A stretch of 13,418 nucleotides of DNA from contig JAGHCL010000110.1 of NCBI GenBank assembly GCA_021160485.1, positions 1 through 13,418 on the forward strand, written 5' to 3'. The stretch is from Candidatus Desulfofervidaceae bacterium. Its GTDB lineage: Bacteria; Desulfobacterota; Desulfofervidia; Desulfofervidales; Desulfofervidaceae. How positions within the stretch are numbered: the stretch's first letter is position 1; each line of letters opens with the position of its first letter. The position numbers were made by a program, and so were the translations under genes. Below the pieces are notes generated by a model, which was not told where the DNA came from, made no database searches, and worked only from the letters and a program-made list of their open reading frames with translations. Positions 5,694-13,418 of the stretch are shown piece by piece.

Positions 5694-7445
5694 TTATTCA
5701 TCTTTATATGTCTTTTGAATCAAATCTCTAATATAGACCTCTGGCTCTCTCAAGGCCTCTATGGTAATTTCAAATTCAATATCTCCCATTCGTTCTCTGA
5801 TGAGTTTTAAACCAAATTCAAGATTTTGAGCTATTTGATGACAGATGGTCATTATATCCTTATCCTGCAAAACAGCTTTTTCCAAAATTTCATCAATTGC
5901 TTCTTCCGAAAAGCGGCATCTCAGACCAGTCTCTTTATGAAAAGCCTGAAGAAAGACATCTATCTCTCTTGTTAACTCCGCTAGTTCTTGTAAGGCAAAG
6001 CTGAGGTCGCATTCAAAGTGATCATAAGCATTGACAATCAGTGCAATGCGCCTGGGAGTAAGAATTAGATTATGCTGTTTAGCCAAGGTTTCCCCTTTTG
6101 AAGTAATGACATGACACAAATACTCTTTTTGGGCAGCCTCAGCTTGCTGGAACCTTTCTTCGCTACTGATGTCCAGTTTGTTATCCAAAAGTTTCTTTAG
6201 TGTCTGATAGGGATTTAGCACCACTTCCTTAGTTATTACCAACTTTTTAATGCCTGTAGAAGGAAGGGTCTTTTCAAAGGGCATTAAAGCCTTTTCCAAG
6301 ACACTGACCAAACCCCTGGCACCCGTGCCTTCTTCTGCTGCTTTTTCGGCTAACAAACGTAAGGCCTCATCTTCAAAGACGATATCAATGCCATAGGCCC
6401 GAAAATCATGTTTTTTGGCGTTAATGACCACACTATTTGGATTTTTCAAAATTTGATAGAGGTCTTCAGTTTCCAAGTGTTCAAAAACCGCAATAACCGG
6501 CAAACGACCAATAAATTCAGATTCAAATCCATATTTAATCAGGTCCTCAGCCTTAACATAGGGCAAGTAGTTCTTTGCTTGGTTTTTAGAAGAAACCTCA
6601 GCTCCAAAACCTATTCCCTGCCTGTGCAAACGCTGTTTGATAATCTCCTCCAGATTACTGAAGGCCCCACTCATGATAAAAAGAACATGCCTAGTATTGA
6701 TTACCCGCTGTTCTCTTTTCCCGGTGCGACGATAATGCTCAATTGCTTCTAATTGAGAAATAGGGTCATAAGGTGTTTTTAAGTCAATCTCTGTTTCTTC
6801 CATAGGTTTTAAAAGGGCTCTCTGAACACCAGTGCGGGAAACATCAGGCCCAATCATATTGCCACTGGAGGCAATTTTATCTATCTCGTCAATATAAATA
6901 ATCCCAAATTGGGCCAATTCTATATCGTCATTAGCTTGATGAACCAACTCTCTCACCAAATCTTCTACATCACCGCCTACATAACCCGTCTCACTGAATT
7001 TCGTGGCATCACCTTTAACAAAGGGCACGCCCAATTTTTGTGCAATCAGTTTAATAATAAAAGTTTTCCCCACACCAGTGGGGCCTATCATTAAAATGTT
7101 ATTTTTTATATAATTGACACGTTGCCAGGTATTTCTGCGCTGTCTGAGCCAGTATTTAATTCTATTGAAATGGGTGCAAATTTTTGTGGCTATAATCGCC
7201 TTGGCTGCTTCTTGCTTAATGACATATTGATCCAAGTAAGCAATTAGCTCTTCCGGTTTCAGGTCAAAATTAATCTTAGAAAGTATGCGTTCTGTGGCTG
7301 ACTTTCCTCCCTGAGCAGTCTGCTTTGGCTCAAGGAGGGGTGCAGAAATTACCCTCACTCTATGCCCATACTTTCTTGCTAAGTACTCATTTAATTCCTT
7401 CTCAAGTTCTTTTTGGGAAGGTAATTCAGTATTTTTACTTTGCAT
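5694..7445 (-). CDS. ClpX-like AAA+ unfoldase without N-terminal zinc domain, with long C-terminal extension
   Basis: ClpX-family hexamers unfold proteins and thread them into the ClpP peptidase. The 583-residue product has GPTGVGKT (121-128, Walker A), GYVG pore loop (154-157), IIYIDEID (182-189, Walker B), EFIGRLP with the arginine finger (about Arg314) and GTGARGL sensor 2 (373-379). An IGF tripeptide (278-280, HRQGIGFGA) matches the ClpP-docking loop of ClpX, arguing against HslU. There are differences from canonical ClpX (about 420 residues). The C4 zinc domain is missing; the first 80 residues are charged and cysteine-free. A longer insert occupies about 217-250. About 170 extra residues follow the AAA+ module, rich in predicted helix (LARE/LAEL type). 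The start ATG 7445 has AGAGG eight bases upstream and a good promoter. The zinc-ribbon gene follows directly. It is probably a paralogue of the main ClpX, and its substrates are unknown. Confidence 0.88.
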   Translation of the reverse strand: MQSKNTELPSQKELEKELNEYLARKYGHRVRVISAPLLEPKQTAQGGKSATERILSKINFDLKPEELIAYLDQYVIKQEAAKAIIATKICTHFNRIKYWLRQRRNTWQRVNYIKNNILMIGPTGVGKTFIIKLIAQKLGVPFVKGDATKFSETGYVGGDVEDLVRELVHQANDDIELAQFGIIYIDEIDKIASSGNMIGPDVSRTGVQRALLKPMEETEIDLKTPYDPISQLEAIEHYRRTGKREQRVINTRHVLFIMSGAFSNLEEIIKQRLHRQGIGFGAEVSSKNQAKNYLPYVKAEDLIKYGFESEFIGRLPVIAVFEHLETEDLYQILKNPNSVVINAKKHDFRAYGIDIVFEDEALRLLAEKAAEEGTGARGLVSVLEKALMPFEKTLPSTGIKKLVITKEVVLNPYQTLKKLLDNKLDISSEERFQQAEAAQKEYLCHVITSKGETLAKQHNLILTPRRIALIVNAYDHFECDLSFALQELAELTREIDVFLQAFHKETGLRCRFSEEAIDEILEKAVLQDKDIMTICHQIAQNLEFGLKLIRERMGDIEFEITIEALREPEVYIRDLIQKTYKDE

Positions 7446-7475
7446 ATCATACCTCTTTTTTAGAATCTACCTTAA

Positions 7476-7504
7476 ATAATAAACTGCTTCTTTATAACTG
7501 GCAA
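7476..7504 (-). promoter_or_regulatory. Promoter of the ClpX-like operon
   Basis: On the minus strand TTGCCA (7499-7504) is followed after exactly 17 bases by TATTAT (7476-7481). Both hexamers match the sigma-70 consensus at 5 of 6 positions. The predicted start near 7469 leaves a leader of about 24 bases, including the AGAGG ribosome site before ATG 7445. It is the best promoter in the window. Confidence 0.6.
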
Positions 7505-7549
7505 GCGACAAAATTAAACTAAACATTCTTTTTACCTCAAATTCTAACA

Positions 7550-8174
7550 TTGCTAAATGTGAAAATTATCCGTGTTCAGGTAAATTCGGAAGATTTAGAT
7601 AAAATTTCGGAATCAGCAGAAAAGCCTGTTTACATTTCCATAACTAATACACAGACCCAAATAAAAGATGCGACGAATTTATGGGGGAAGACCACGGCAG
7701 AAGTAGAGAAGATAATAAAGGAAAAAGAAGGAAAAGGAACCAGGGTTGTTTCTATCGGTGTGGCTGGAGAAAATAGAAACCCAGAACAAAAACATTGCCA
7801 GAGATAACTACATAATATGTGCCTTTGCCTTATTTACAGTTACCCATGAAGTGGGTTTTGAATATTTTAAAGCTGTTACCGGTCTAGAGTTAACTCAAGA
7901 GAAAATTCAACAAATAGGAACCAGAATATCTACCCTTATTAGAAGCTTTAATTGTAGAGAAGGAGTAACTCGTAAAGACGACAGTCTTCCACCCAGGGCA
8001 ATGAAAGAAGGTTTGCCATCAGGAATAGCCAAAGGTTGTAAGTCCTTTATCAGTGAGGAAGATAAAGAACGGTGTTTGGACAAATATTACGAACTACGGG
8101 GTTGGGATAAAAATGGAATCCCTAAAGAAGAAACATTGGTGAAATTGGGTATAGAATCAGATTTATACCCTTAA
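7550..8174 (+). pseudogene. Internally deleted, frameshifted tungsten aldehyde:ferredoxin oxidoreductase
   Basis: Aldehyde:ferredoxin oxidoreductases (about 600 residues) are tungstopterin and 4Fe-4S enzymes of anaerobes that oxidise aldehydes to acids. Two pieces remain. The first (7550-7807) reads SAEKPVYISI, DATNLWGKTTAEVEKI and RVVSIGVAGEN, matching the N-terminal domain near residues 90-160. The second (coding from about 7785 to TAA 8174, in another frame) reads DNYIICAFALF, KAVTGLELT, FNCREGVTRKDDSLPPR and YYELRGWDKNGIP, the C-terminal domain from about residue 480 onward. Some 300 residues between them are gone. The loss includes the CxxCxxxC cluster motif and most pterin contacts, while the fourth cluster cysteine (in IICAFA) remains. 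The extreme N-terminus is also missing: the frame is open upstream only to a stop near 7519. It cannot make an active enzyme. Confidence 0.92.
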
Positions 8175-8197
8175 GTATCACATTAGCATCTCAGGTT

Positions 8198-8728
8198 TTA
8201 CATCACGATTAATTCTTCGTAAACCTGTTCGGCTATACGCTGAAGGATACGGCGAATGGCTGTGTTCCGGTTATCTTCAGTTTGAGCTGCATTGCTGCCA
8301 ATTTGAAAATCTTCCTGGTCACTCAATTGTGGGTTTTCCCAGAGAAGAATGCCGTTTTTATCCTCTACCCTTGCCTTCAACACAATTACTACCCGGCCTG
8401 TAGCTGTATATTTTCCCTGCGTATAAGCCACGCCCGTGGTTTCATAAGAGAGTATCTCTCCTGATAAAAAGGCCTCTGCTTCTTGCTTACTGACAACTTC
8501 TACTCCCTGCCCGGTGTTAAACTTATATACGAGGGCATTAACAAGAAGGTTTTCTAGTCCTCGCTTGGGAGTCCGATTGATAAAAGGGGCAATATAAATT
8601 TTTTGAATACTCCGAGAAATAGCAGATGTTTTCAACCTCTCTGGACCTTTACGAGTCTCCTGTAAGGTAAAACGATACCCACAACCTAATAAAAGGCACA
8701 TAGTTACTATTAAAACAACACGTTTCAT
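8198..8728 (-). CDS. lptE: LptE, outer-membrane LPS-assembly lipoprotein
   Basis: LptE is an outer-membrane lipoprotein that plugs the LptD barrel and helps insert lipopolysaccharide. The product has a short signal peptide (MKRVVLIVTMCLLLGC) with lipobox LLGC; the cysteine (residue 16 from ATG 8728) is followed by GYRF, the typical mature LptE start. The family core IQKIYIAPFINRT...ENLLVNAL is present, and the 176-residue length is normal. A GTG at 8731 directly precedes the ATG and could also serve. The gene starts within seven bases of the leuS stop with no clear Shine-Dalgarno sequence, so it is probably coupled to leuS. In many proteobacteria holA (DNA polymerase III delta) follows lptE; here the next sequence is the convergent aldehyde-oxidoreductase relic, so the cluster ends here. 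Confidence 0.92.
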   Translation of the reverse strand: MKRVVLIVTMCLLLGCGYRFTLQETRKGPERLKTSAISRSIQKIYIAPFINRTPKRGLENLLVNALVYKFNTGQGVEVVSKQEAEAFLSGEILSYETTGVAYTQGKYTATGRVVIVLKARVEDKNGILLWENPQLSDQEDFQIGSNAAQTEDNRNTAIRRILQRIAEQVYEELIVM

Positions 8729-8734
8729 CACTTT

Positions 8735-11320
8735 TTACACGACTATATTAATGAGTTTACTTGGTACCCAAATAATCTTTTTAACTTCCTTTCCTGCCAA
8801 CAGTTGTTGTATCCTTTCTTGTTCCAAGGCCATTTTTTGGATTTCTTCTTTGCTAATTTCTGCTGGCACTTCTATTCTAGCCCTGACTTTACCGTTGATT
8901 TGAATAACGATCCAAATGCGCTCTTCCTTTATTGCTTCTTCATCCCACCTGGGCCAGGGCTCATCTATGATCCAATTGGTATGTCCTAAAGTATGCCATA
9001 ATTCCTCAGCAATATGAGGAACAAAGGGAGAAGCCAAAATGACAAAGGTTTCTATTGCTTCTCTCATTATTCTGCAGGAAGTTTCGTCGCGGTTTCCTTT
9101 TTGCCAGAAGTCAGTCATAGTATTAAGTAATTCCATCAAGGCACTTACAGCCGTATTGAAGTGAAATCTCTCTATGTCCTCAGTCACTTTCTTGATAGTT
9201 TGATGAGTCTTACGATGGAGCCTCTGCCCATCTTTGTTCAGGTTTCCCTCTTGGTAGGTTTCTTTGTCTTTAATATAAGGTAAGGCATCTTTTACCAACC
9301 GCCACACTCGTCCTAAAAACCTGTGGGCACCTTCTACACCCTGGGCGCTCCATTCTAAGTCCCTTTCTGGCGGAGCGGCAAAGAGGATAAAAAGCCTTAC
9401 CGTATCCGCACCATACTGATTAATAAGTTTCTCTGGATCAACAATATTTTTCTTGGATTTGGACATCTTTTCCAGACGGCCGATTTCTACTTCTTTGCCA
9501 CAGTGAACGCAAATTTTTTGACCATTTTCGTCCTTTACTTCTTCATCAGGCACAAGATATCCATGTTCAGGGCAGCGATAGGTTTCTTTACATACCATGC
9601 CCTGGGTGAGCAGATTCATAAAAGGCTCATTCATTTCTACCCAACCTAAATCACGCAACACTTTGGTAAAGAAACGGGCATAAAGGAGATGCAAAACTGC
9701 GTGCTCTATTCCCCCAATGTATTGGTCAACAGGCAACCAATAGGCTACGCGTTTTTTATCAAGGGGAGTTTTATCTTCATCAGGGCAGGCATAACGGGCA
9801 AAATACCATGAAGATTCCACAAAGGTATCCATCGTATCTGTCTCCCGGCGTGCCTTATGACCACATTTGGGGCAAGTAGTTTCATAAAAGGGAGCGTAAT
9901 CGGCCAAAGGAGAACTGCCTTTTCCTTTTACCGTTACTTCTAAGGGTAATATTACTGGCAGTTGTTCTTTGGGAACAGGCACAACACCGCATTTAGGACA
10001 GTAAATTATAGGAATAGGTGCTCCCCAATAGCGTTGCCGTGAAATGCCCCAGTCTCTTAGCCGATAACTGACTGCCTTTTTTCCAAGTCCCCTTTCTTCT
10101 AAGTATTTAGGGATGGCTTCTTTTGCTTCTTCGGAGGAAAGATTATTAAAAGGACCTGAATTTACTAAAATGCCAGGTTCTGTATAGGCATCTTCCATTT
10201 CTTCAGGTTTGAGGGTTTTATCCTGTGGTTGAATAACCACAACAATGGGCAAATTATATTTGCGGGCGAAGACAAAATCACGACTATCATGAGCAGGCAC
10301 GGCCATAACTGCACCAGTGCCATATTCCATCAAAACAAAGTTGGCCACATAGATGGGAATTTTCCTATCCAAAAGAGGATGGCGGCAATAGGCACCTGTA
10401 AACACCCCCTCTTTTTCAGCACCTTCGGCTGTCCTTTCAATATGGCTCTGTTTTTTCATCCTCTCCACAAATGCCTTGACGGCTGCCTCCTGAGGTGTGC
10501 CCTTGGAAAGCTCCAGGGCCAGAGGGTGTTCAGGGGCAAGCGACATAAAAGTTACACCATAGAGGGTATCAGGACGGGTGGTAAATACAGTAATTTCCCC
10601 TTCACGGCCCTCTAAAGGAAATTTTATCTCTGCTCCTTCGCTTTTGCCAATCCAGTTTCTCTGCATCACCAGGACCTTTTCAGGCCAACCCTTTAATTCA
10701 TCACAATATTTCAATAATTCTTCTGCATAGGCAGTAATTTTAAAAAACCACTGCTCTAATTCTTTTATTTCCACTTCACTTCCACAACGCCAGCATTGTC
10801 CATCTTCTACCTGTTCGTTGGCCAGCACGGTCTGACAACCCGGGCACCAATTTACGGGAGACTTCTTACGAAAGACCAGGCCTTTTTCATACATCTCAAG
10901 GAAAAATAATTGTTCCCATTTGTAATACTCAGGGTCACAGGTAGCAAATTCCCTGTCCCAGTCATAACTAAATCCCAGGCGTTTTAACTGCCGCCGCATA
11001 TAATCAATGTTATCGTAGGTCCATTTTGCGGGATGAATCCCATGGGCGATAGCTGCATTTTCTGCAGGTAGACCAAAGGCATCCCACCCCATGGGATGAA
11101 GGACATTAAATCCCTGCATCCGTTTATACCGGGCAACAACGTCACCAATAGAATAATTGCGCACATGCCCTATATGAATTCTACCTGAAGGATAAGGGAA
11201 CATTTCTAAAACATAATATTTAGGCTTTTGTGGAACTTCTGTGACTTTAAAAATCTTCGTTTTTTCCCATTCCTTTTGCCACTTCTCTTCTATTTCCCAG
11301 GGATCGTAAGTGTCTTTCAT
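8735..11320 (-). CDS. leuS: Leucyl-tRNA synthetase, bacterial type
   Basis: This cytoplasmic class I synthetase charges tRNA-Leu and hydrolyses mischarged products. The 861 residues carry HIGH (49-52) in [10 protein letters not shown], a four-cysteine zinc module (Cys159, Cys162, Cys176, Cys179), the CP1 editing domain with TTRPDT (247-252) and the conserved aspartate in AVPAHDSRD, and KMSKS (618-622). Just before KMSKS a second metal-type motif appears, Cys583-x2-His586...Cys604-x2-Cys607, in the leucyl-specific insertion. The anticodon-binding and C-terminal domains (ending [14 protein letters not shown]) are complete. ATG 11320 is preceded by GAGGGAGG, a strong ribosome site, which decides the start. 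It lies 36 bases after nusB and is followed within seven bases by lptE. Confidence 0.98.
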   Translation of the reverse strand: MKDTYDPWEIEEKWQKEWEKTKIFKVTEVPQKPKYYVLEMFPYPSGRIHIGHVRNYSIGDVVARYKRMQGFNVLHPMGWDAFGLPAENAAIAHGIHPAKWTYDNIDYMRRQLKRLGFSYDWDREFATCDPEYYKWEQLFFLEMYEKGLVFRKKSPVNWCPGCQTVLANEQVEDGQCWRCGSEVEIKELEQWFFKITAYAEELLKYCDELKGWPEKVLVMQRNWIGKSEGAEIKFPLEGREGEITVFTTRPDTLYGVTFMSLAPEHPLALELSKGTPQEAAVKAFVERMKKQSHIERTAEGAEKEGVFTGAYCRHPLLDRKIPIYVANFVLMEYGTGAVMAVPAHDSRDFVFARKYNLPIVVVIQPQDKTLKPEEMEDAYTEPGILVNSGPFNNLSSEEAKEAIPKYLEERGLGKKAVSYRLRDWGISRQRYWGAPIPIIYCPKCGVVPVPKEQLPVILPLEVTVKGKGSSPLADYAPFYETTCPKCGHKARRETDTMDTFVESSWYFARYACPDEDKTPLDKKRVAYWLPVDQYIGGIEHAVLHLLYARFFTKVLRDLGWVEMNEPFMNLLTQGMVCKETYRCPEHGYLVPDEEVKDENGQKICVHCGKEVEIGRLEKMSKSKKNIVDPEKLINQYGADTVRLFILFAAPPERDLEWSAQGVEGAHRFLGRVWRLVKDALPYIKDKETYQEGNLNKDGQRLHRKTHQTIKKVTEDIERFHFNTAVSALMELLNTMTDFWQKGNRDETSCRIMREAIETFVILASPFVPHIAEELWHTLGHTNWIIDEPWPRWDEEAIKEERIWIVIQINGKVRARIEVPAEISKEEIQKMALEQERIQQLLAGKEVKKIIWVPSKLINIVV

Positions 11321-11356
11321 CTCGCCTCCCTCAGCTTTTGGTCTGCTCTGATTTCT

Positions 11357-11794
11357 TTATCTCTTTTTATGATAAAAGGCATCTAAAATACCATTAACAA
11401 AAGCCCCTGAGCTTTCTGTTCCATATGTCTTGGCCAGTTCTACCGCTTCATTAATACTTACTTTAGGTGGCACATCATCTATAAACAACATTTCATAAAT
11501 GGCTATCCGCAAGATATTTCTATCTATAGGAGATATCCTTTCTACTCGCCAACGTTTAGCATAGTGTTCAATTAAGATATCTATTTGAGTCTGATGTTTA
11601 CATACCCCTTGGGCTAGTTCCCAGGCATATTCCAGAGTAGAAGAAAGAGGATGATAGTGTTCACAAAAAAAATTCCAAGTAGTTTTTAACGACTCCTGTG
11701 TGATATCTTTCTGGTAAAGGACCTGGAGAGCAACTTCTCTTGCCTTGCGCCTGAGTTTTTTTAAAGATAAGCCTGACGCTGGTTCCTTCTCCAT
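11357..11794 (-). CDS. nusB: NusB, transcription antitermination factor
   Basis: NusB binds boxA RNA together with NusE (ribosomal protein S10) and supports antitermination of rRNA operons. The 145-residue, mostly helical protein has the family signatures RRKAREVALQVLYQ near the N-terminus, then RISPIDRNILRIAIYEML and KVSINEAVELAKTYG...SGAFVNGILDAF in the second half. A basic tail (YHKKR) ends it. The ATG is one base after the ribH TAG (TAGGATGG), so the two are translationally coupled. An AAGGAA inside the end of ribH can serve as ribosome site. The pairing ribH-nusB is very common across bacteria. Confidence 0.97.
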   Translation of the reverse strand: MEKEPASGLSLKKLRRKAREVALQVLYQKDITQESLKTTWNFFCEHYHPLSSTLEYAWELAQGVCKHQTQIDILIEHYAKRWRVERISPIDRNILRIAIYEMLFIDDVPPKVSINEAVELAKTYGTESSGAFVNGILDAFYHKKR

Positions 11795-11795
11795 C

Positions 11796-12260
11796 CTAAA
11801 ATTTCCTTAACACATTCACCATCTCAACCACAGCTAGGGCAGCCTGCCAGCCTTTATTACCTGCCTTTGACCCCGCTCGCTCAATGGCCTGCTCAATGGT
11901 ATCGGCTGTAATAATGCCAAAGCCTATAGGTGTGCCTGTTTCTAACTGCACCTGGGCAATGCCCTTGGACACTTCGGCTGCCACATAATCAAAATGCGGG
12001 GTTGCCCCTCTAATCACTACCCCCAGGGCAATAATGGCATCATATCGGCCTGATTTAGCCATCGCTTTGGCTGCTAATGGGATTTCAAAGGCCCCTGGCA
12101 CACGGACTACCTCTATATCTTCCTCTGCAGCTCCATGACGGATTAACGCATCCAGTGCCCCCTCCAATAGCCTTTGTCCCATGAAGTCATTAAATCTGCT
12201 TACAATAATCCCAAATTTTATCCCCTTGGCGAGCAAATCACCTTCCCATGTTTTAGGCAT
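11796..12260 (-). CDS. ribH: 6,7-dimethyl-8-ribityllumazine synthase (RibH)
   Basis: RibH condenses 5-amino-6-ribitylaminouracil with 3,4-dihydroxy-2-butanone 4-phosphate to give lumazine, the penultimate step of riboflavin synthesis. The protein usually forms pentamers or 60-subunit shells. The 154 residues include the substrate-binding SRFN (21-24), VPGAFEIP (54-61), the [15 protein letters not shown] segment with the catalytic His89, and the GFGIIT/NKGWQAA phosphate-binding region. Length is typical. ATG 12260 has a clear AAGGAG six bases upstream. RibBA, which makes the butanone phosphate substrate, is encoded 124 bases upstream in the same direction. Confidence 0.98.
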   Translation of the reverse strand: MPKTWEGDLLAKGIKFGIIVSRFNDFMGQRLLEGALDALIRHGAAEEDIEVVRVPGAFEIPLAAKAMAKSGRYDAIIALGVVIRGATPHFDYVAAEVSKGIAQVQLETGTPIGFGIITADTIEQAIERAGSKAGNKGWQAALAVVEMVNVLRKF

Positions 12261-12384
12261 AGCTGACTCCTTAATGCATTAATGGGTATATGTATTGATG
12301 CGTTTGTTGAGTTTATAAAATCTAACTCCATAACCCAATACTCCCAATTCTATAAACGCATGAACGTTTTTAAGCATTTACCTA
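12261..12384. other. Gap between ribBA and ribH with inverted repeats
   Basis: This 124-base gap is the longest in the minus-strand cluster. Apart from the ribH ribosome site it holds the perfect 12-bp palindrome TTAATGCATTAA (12271-12282). It also holds an 8-bp inverted repeat, ATGCGTTT (12298-12305) with AAACGCAT (12354-12361). I see no FMN riboswitch consensus. A weak promoter-like pair (TTGGGA, 17 bases, TAGATT on the minus strand) is present but not convincing. Confidence 0.5.
12298..12361. repeat. 64-base element bounded by 8-bp inverted repeats
   Basis: ATGCGTTT at 12298-12305 and its exact complement AAACGCAT at 12354-12361 bound a 48-base AT-rich core. A second, offset pairing is possible between GAGTTTATAAAAT (about 12310-12322) and TATAAAC near the right arm. 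It could be a hairpin in the ribBA-ribH transcript or a small dispersed intergenic repeat. No T-tract identifies it as a terminator. Confidence 0.4.
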
Positions 12385-13418
12385 TCACTCATCACTTTCA
12401 ACTTTAATATTTAATAAATGTCCCATCTTTTCTTTTTTGGTCAAGAGGTAGCGAAAGTTCTCTTTACAGGGAGGAATTTCTATTGGGACCCGTTCTACCA
12501 CTTCTAAGCCGTACCCTTCTAGTCCTACAATTTTTTTGGGATTATTTGTCATGAGCCGCATTTTTCTCACGCCTAAATCCCGCAAAATCTGTGCACCCAC
12601 TCCATAATTACGCAAATCGGGTTTAAATCCCAGGGCCAAGTTGGCCTCTACTGTGTCATGCCCTTTATCTTGTAAGGCGTAGGCCTTAATTTTATTGGCA
12701 AAACCAATTCCCCTTCCTTCCTGGCGCATGTAAAGCAAAACCCCTTTCCCTTCCTGTTCAATCATCTTCATGGCTGTATGTAGTTGAGGGCCACAATCAC
12801 ACCTCAGCGAACCAAATACATCACCAGTCAAACATTGAGAGTGAACCCGCACCAGGATAGGCTCTTCTGAATTTATTTCTCCCTTTACCAGGGCCAGATG
12901 GTGATTGGGATCAACATCACTTTCATAAACAATGGCCTTAAATTCGCCCGCAATGGCCGTTGGCAAAACTGTCTCAGCCACCCGTCTTACTAAAGAATCG
13001 TGTTTTAACCGGTAGGAAATTAAATCAGCAATGGTAGCAATTTTTAACCCGTGTTTTTCGGCAAACTTTTCTAAATTAGGCATTCTGGCCATGGTGCCGT
13101 CATCATTCATAATTTCACAAATCACGCCGGCTGGCTTAAGACCCGCCAGACGAGCTAAGTCTACCGAACCTTCTGTGTGCCCAGCCCTAACTAAGACGCC
13201 TCCAGGTTGGGCACGCAATGGAAACACATGCCCGGGCGTTACCAGGTCTTCAGGTTTAGCGTCATCAGCAATCGCAGTGAGAATGGTTACCGCTCTATCA
13301 TGGGCTGAAATACCGGTAGTGACACCTTCTCTGGCCTCTATAGACACAGTAAAGGCGGTGCCGTGAGGTGGACGTGGATGGGCTTCAGTAGCCATTAAAG
13401 GCAATTTTAGCTGCTCTA
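12385..13418 (-). CDS. ribBA: RibBA, bifunctional DHBP synthase / GTP cyclohydrolase II (5' end off the window)
   Basis: RibBA supplies both branches of riboflavin synthesis. Its RibB half turns ribulose 5-phosphate into 3,4-dihydroxy-2-butanone 4-phosphate, and its RibA half opens GTP. The frame is open to the right edge: the codons before the internal TTG at 13404 read EQLKLPLM, which continues the family sequence, so the gene starts beyond the window and about 60 N-terminal residues are missing, including the acidic metal-binding stretch of RibB. RibB features present are [24 protein letters not shown] and [11 protein letters not shown]. RibA features are the zinc-binding [43 protein letters not shown] and NNPKK. 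Both domains look functional. It lies upstream of ribH in the same direction, consistent with a riboflavin operon whose ribD/ribE may lie further upstream. Confidence 0.97.
   Translation of the reverse strand, partial: EQLKLPLMATEAHPRPPHGTAFTVSIEAREGVTTGISAHDRAVTILTAIADDAKPEDLVTPGHVFPLRAQPGGVLVRAGHTEGSVDLARLAGLKPAGVICEIMNDDGTMARMPNLEKFAEKHGLKIATIADLISYRLKHDSLVRRVAETVLPTAIAGEFKAIVYESDVDPNHHLALVKGEINSEEPILVRVHSQCLTGDVFGSLRCDCGPQLHTAMKMIEQEGKGVLLYMRQEGRGIGFANKIKAYALQDKGHDTVEANLALGFKPDLRNYGVGAQILRDLGVRKMRLMTNNPKKIVGLEGYGLEVVERVPIEIPPCKENFRYLLTKKEKMGHLLNIKVESDE

Noticed and set aside
6408..6752. Plus-strand open frame of 114 codons inside the ClpX-like gene
   Set aside because: Antisense to AAA+ motifs with no family resemblance.
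5694..7445. HslU identity for the AAA+ protein
   Set aside because: The IGF docking tripeptide and GYVGGDVED pattern fit ClpX better, and no hslV lies beside it.
10229..10615. Plus-strand open frame of 128 codons inside leuS
   Set aside because: It is antisense to conserved leuS codons, has no recognisable domain and no ribosome site; a shadow.
12261..12384. FMN riboswitch before ribH
   Set aside because: None of the conserved RFN boxes is visible on the minus strand; only simple inverted repeats are present.
13031..13366. Plus-strand open frame inside ribBA
   Set aside because: Antisense to the conserved RibB domain; composition mirrors that gene.
1..13418. CRISPR arrays, insertion sequences, tRNA or rRNA genes
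   Set aside because: No regularly spaced repeats, transposase motifs, or tRNA/rRNA signatures were seen on reading both strands.

Overview
The window comes from an AT-rich Gram-negative bacterium with an anaerobic, hydrogen-handling lifestyle. It carries a lipopolysaccharide-transport lipoprotein (LptE) and remains of a TonB-receptor/ExbB system, so it has an outer membrane. It has HypA and HypB for NiFe-hydrogenase maturation and a relic of a tungsten aldehyde:ferredoxin oxidoreductase. The order ribBA-ribH-nusB-leuS-lptE resembles that of Desulfobacterota/Thermodesulfobacteria-type sulfate reducers. That lineage is an inference from gene content and order, not a database result.

Layout. 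Positions 1-1342 hold the tail of a possible unidentified reading frame, a candidate hypA promoter, and the overlapping pair hypA-hypB. Positions 1343-1606 hold apparently decayed coding sequence, including what may be a hypF remnant. Positions 1607-4353 hold a small SemiSWEET-type sugar transporter behind its own candidate promoter, then recG. Positions 4354-5477 are a graveyard: a barrel fragment of a TonB-dependent receptor, a deleted and frameshifted exbB, and a probable scrap of exbD. On the minus strand, 5478-7445 encode a ClpX-like AAA+ unfoldase without the usual N-terminal zinc domain, followed 3 bases later by a 70-residue zinc-ribbon protein. A well-formed promoter drives this pair. 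Divergent from it, 7550-8174 is an internally deleted, frameshifted aldehyde ferredoxin oxidoreductase. From 8198 to the right edge the minus strand carries a tight cluster in transcription order ribBA (5' end off the window), ribH, nusB, leuS, lptE.

How the genes work together. HypA and HypB insert nickel into NiFe hydrogenase. RibBA and RibH make the flavin precursor lumazine. NusB, LeuRS and LptE serve transcription antitermination, translation and outer-membrane biogenesis. RecG rescues stalled replication forks. The ClpX-like ATPase should unfold protein substrates, and it keeps an IGF loop that suggests a ClpP partner. The most notable points are the ClpX-like/zinc-ribbon pair and the density of gene relics between intact housekeeping genes, which suggests ongoing loss of iron/cobalamin-type uptake, a tungstoenzyme and possibly part of the hyp cluster.
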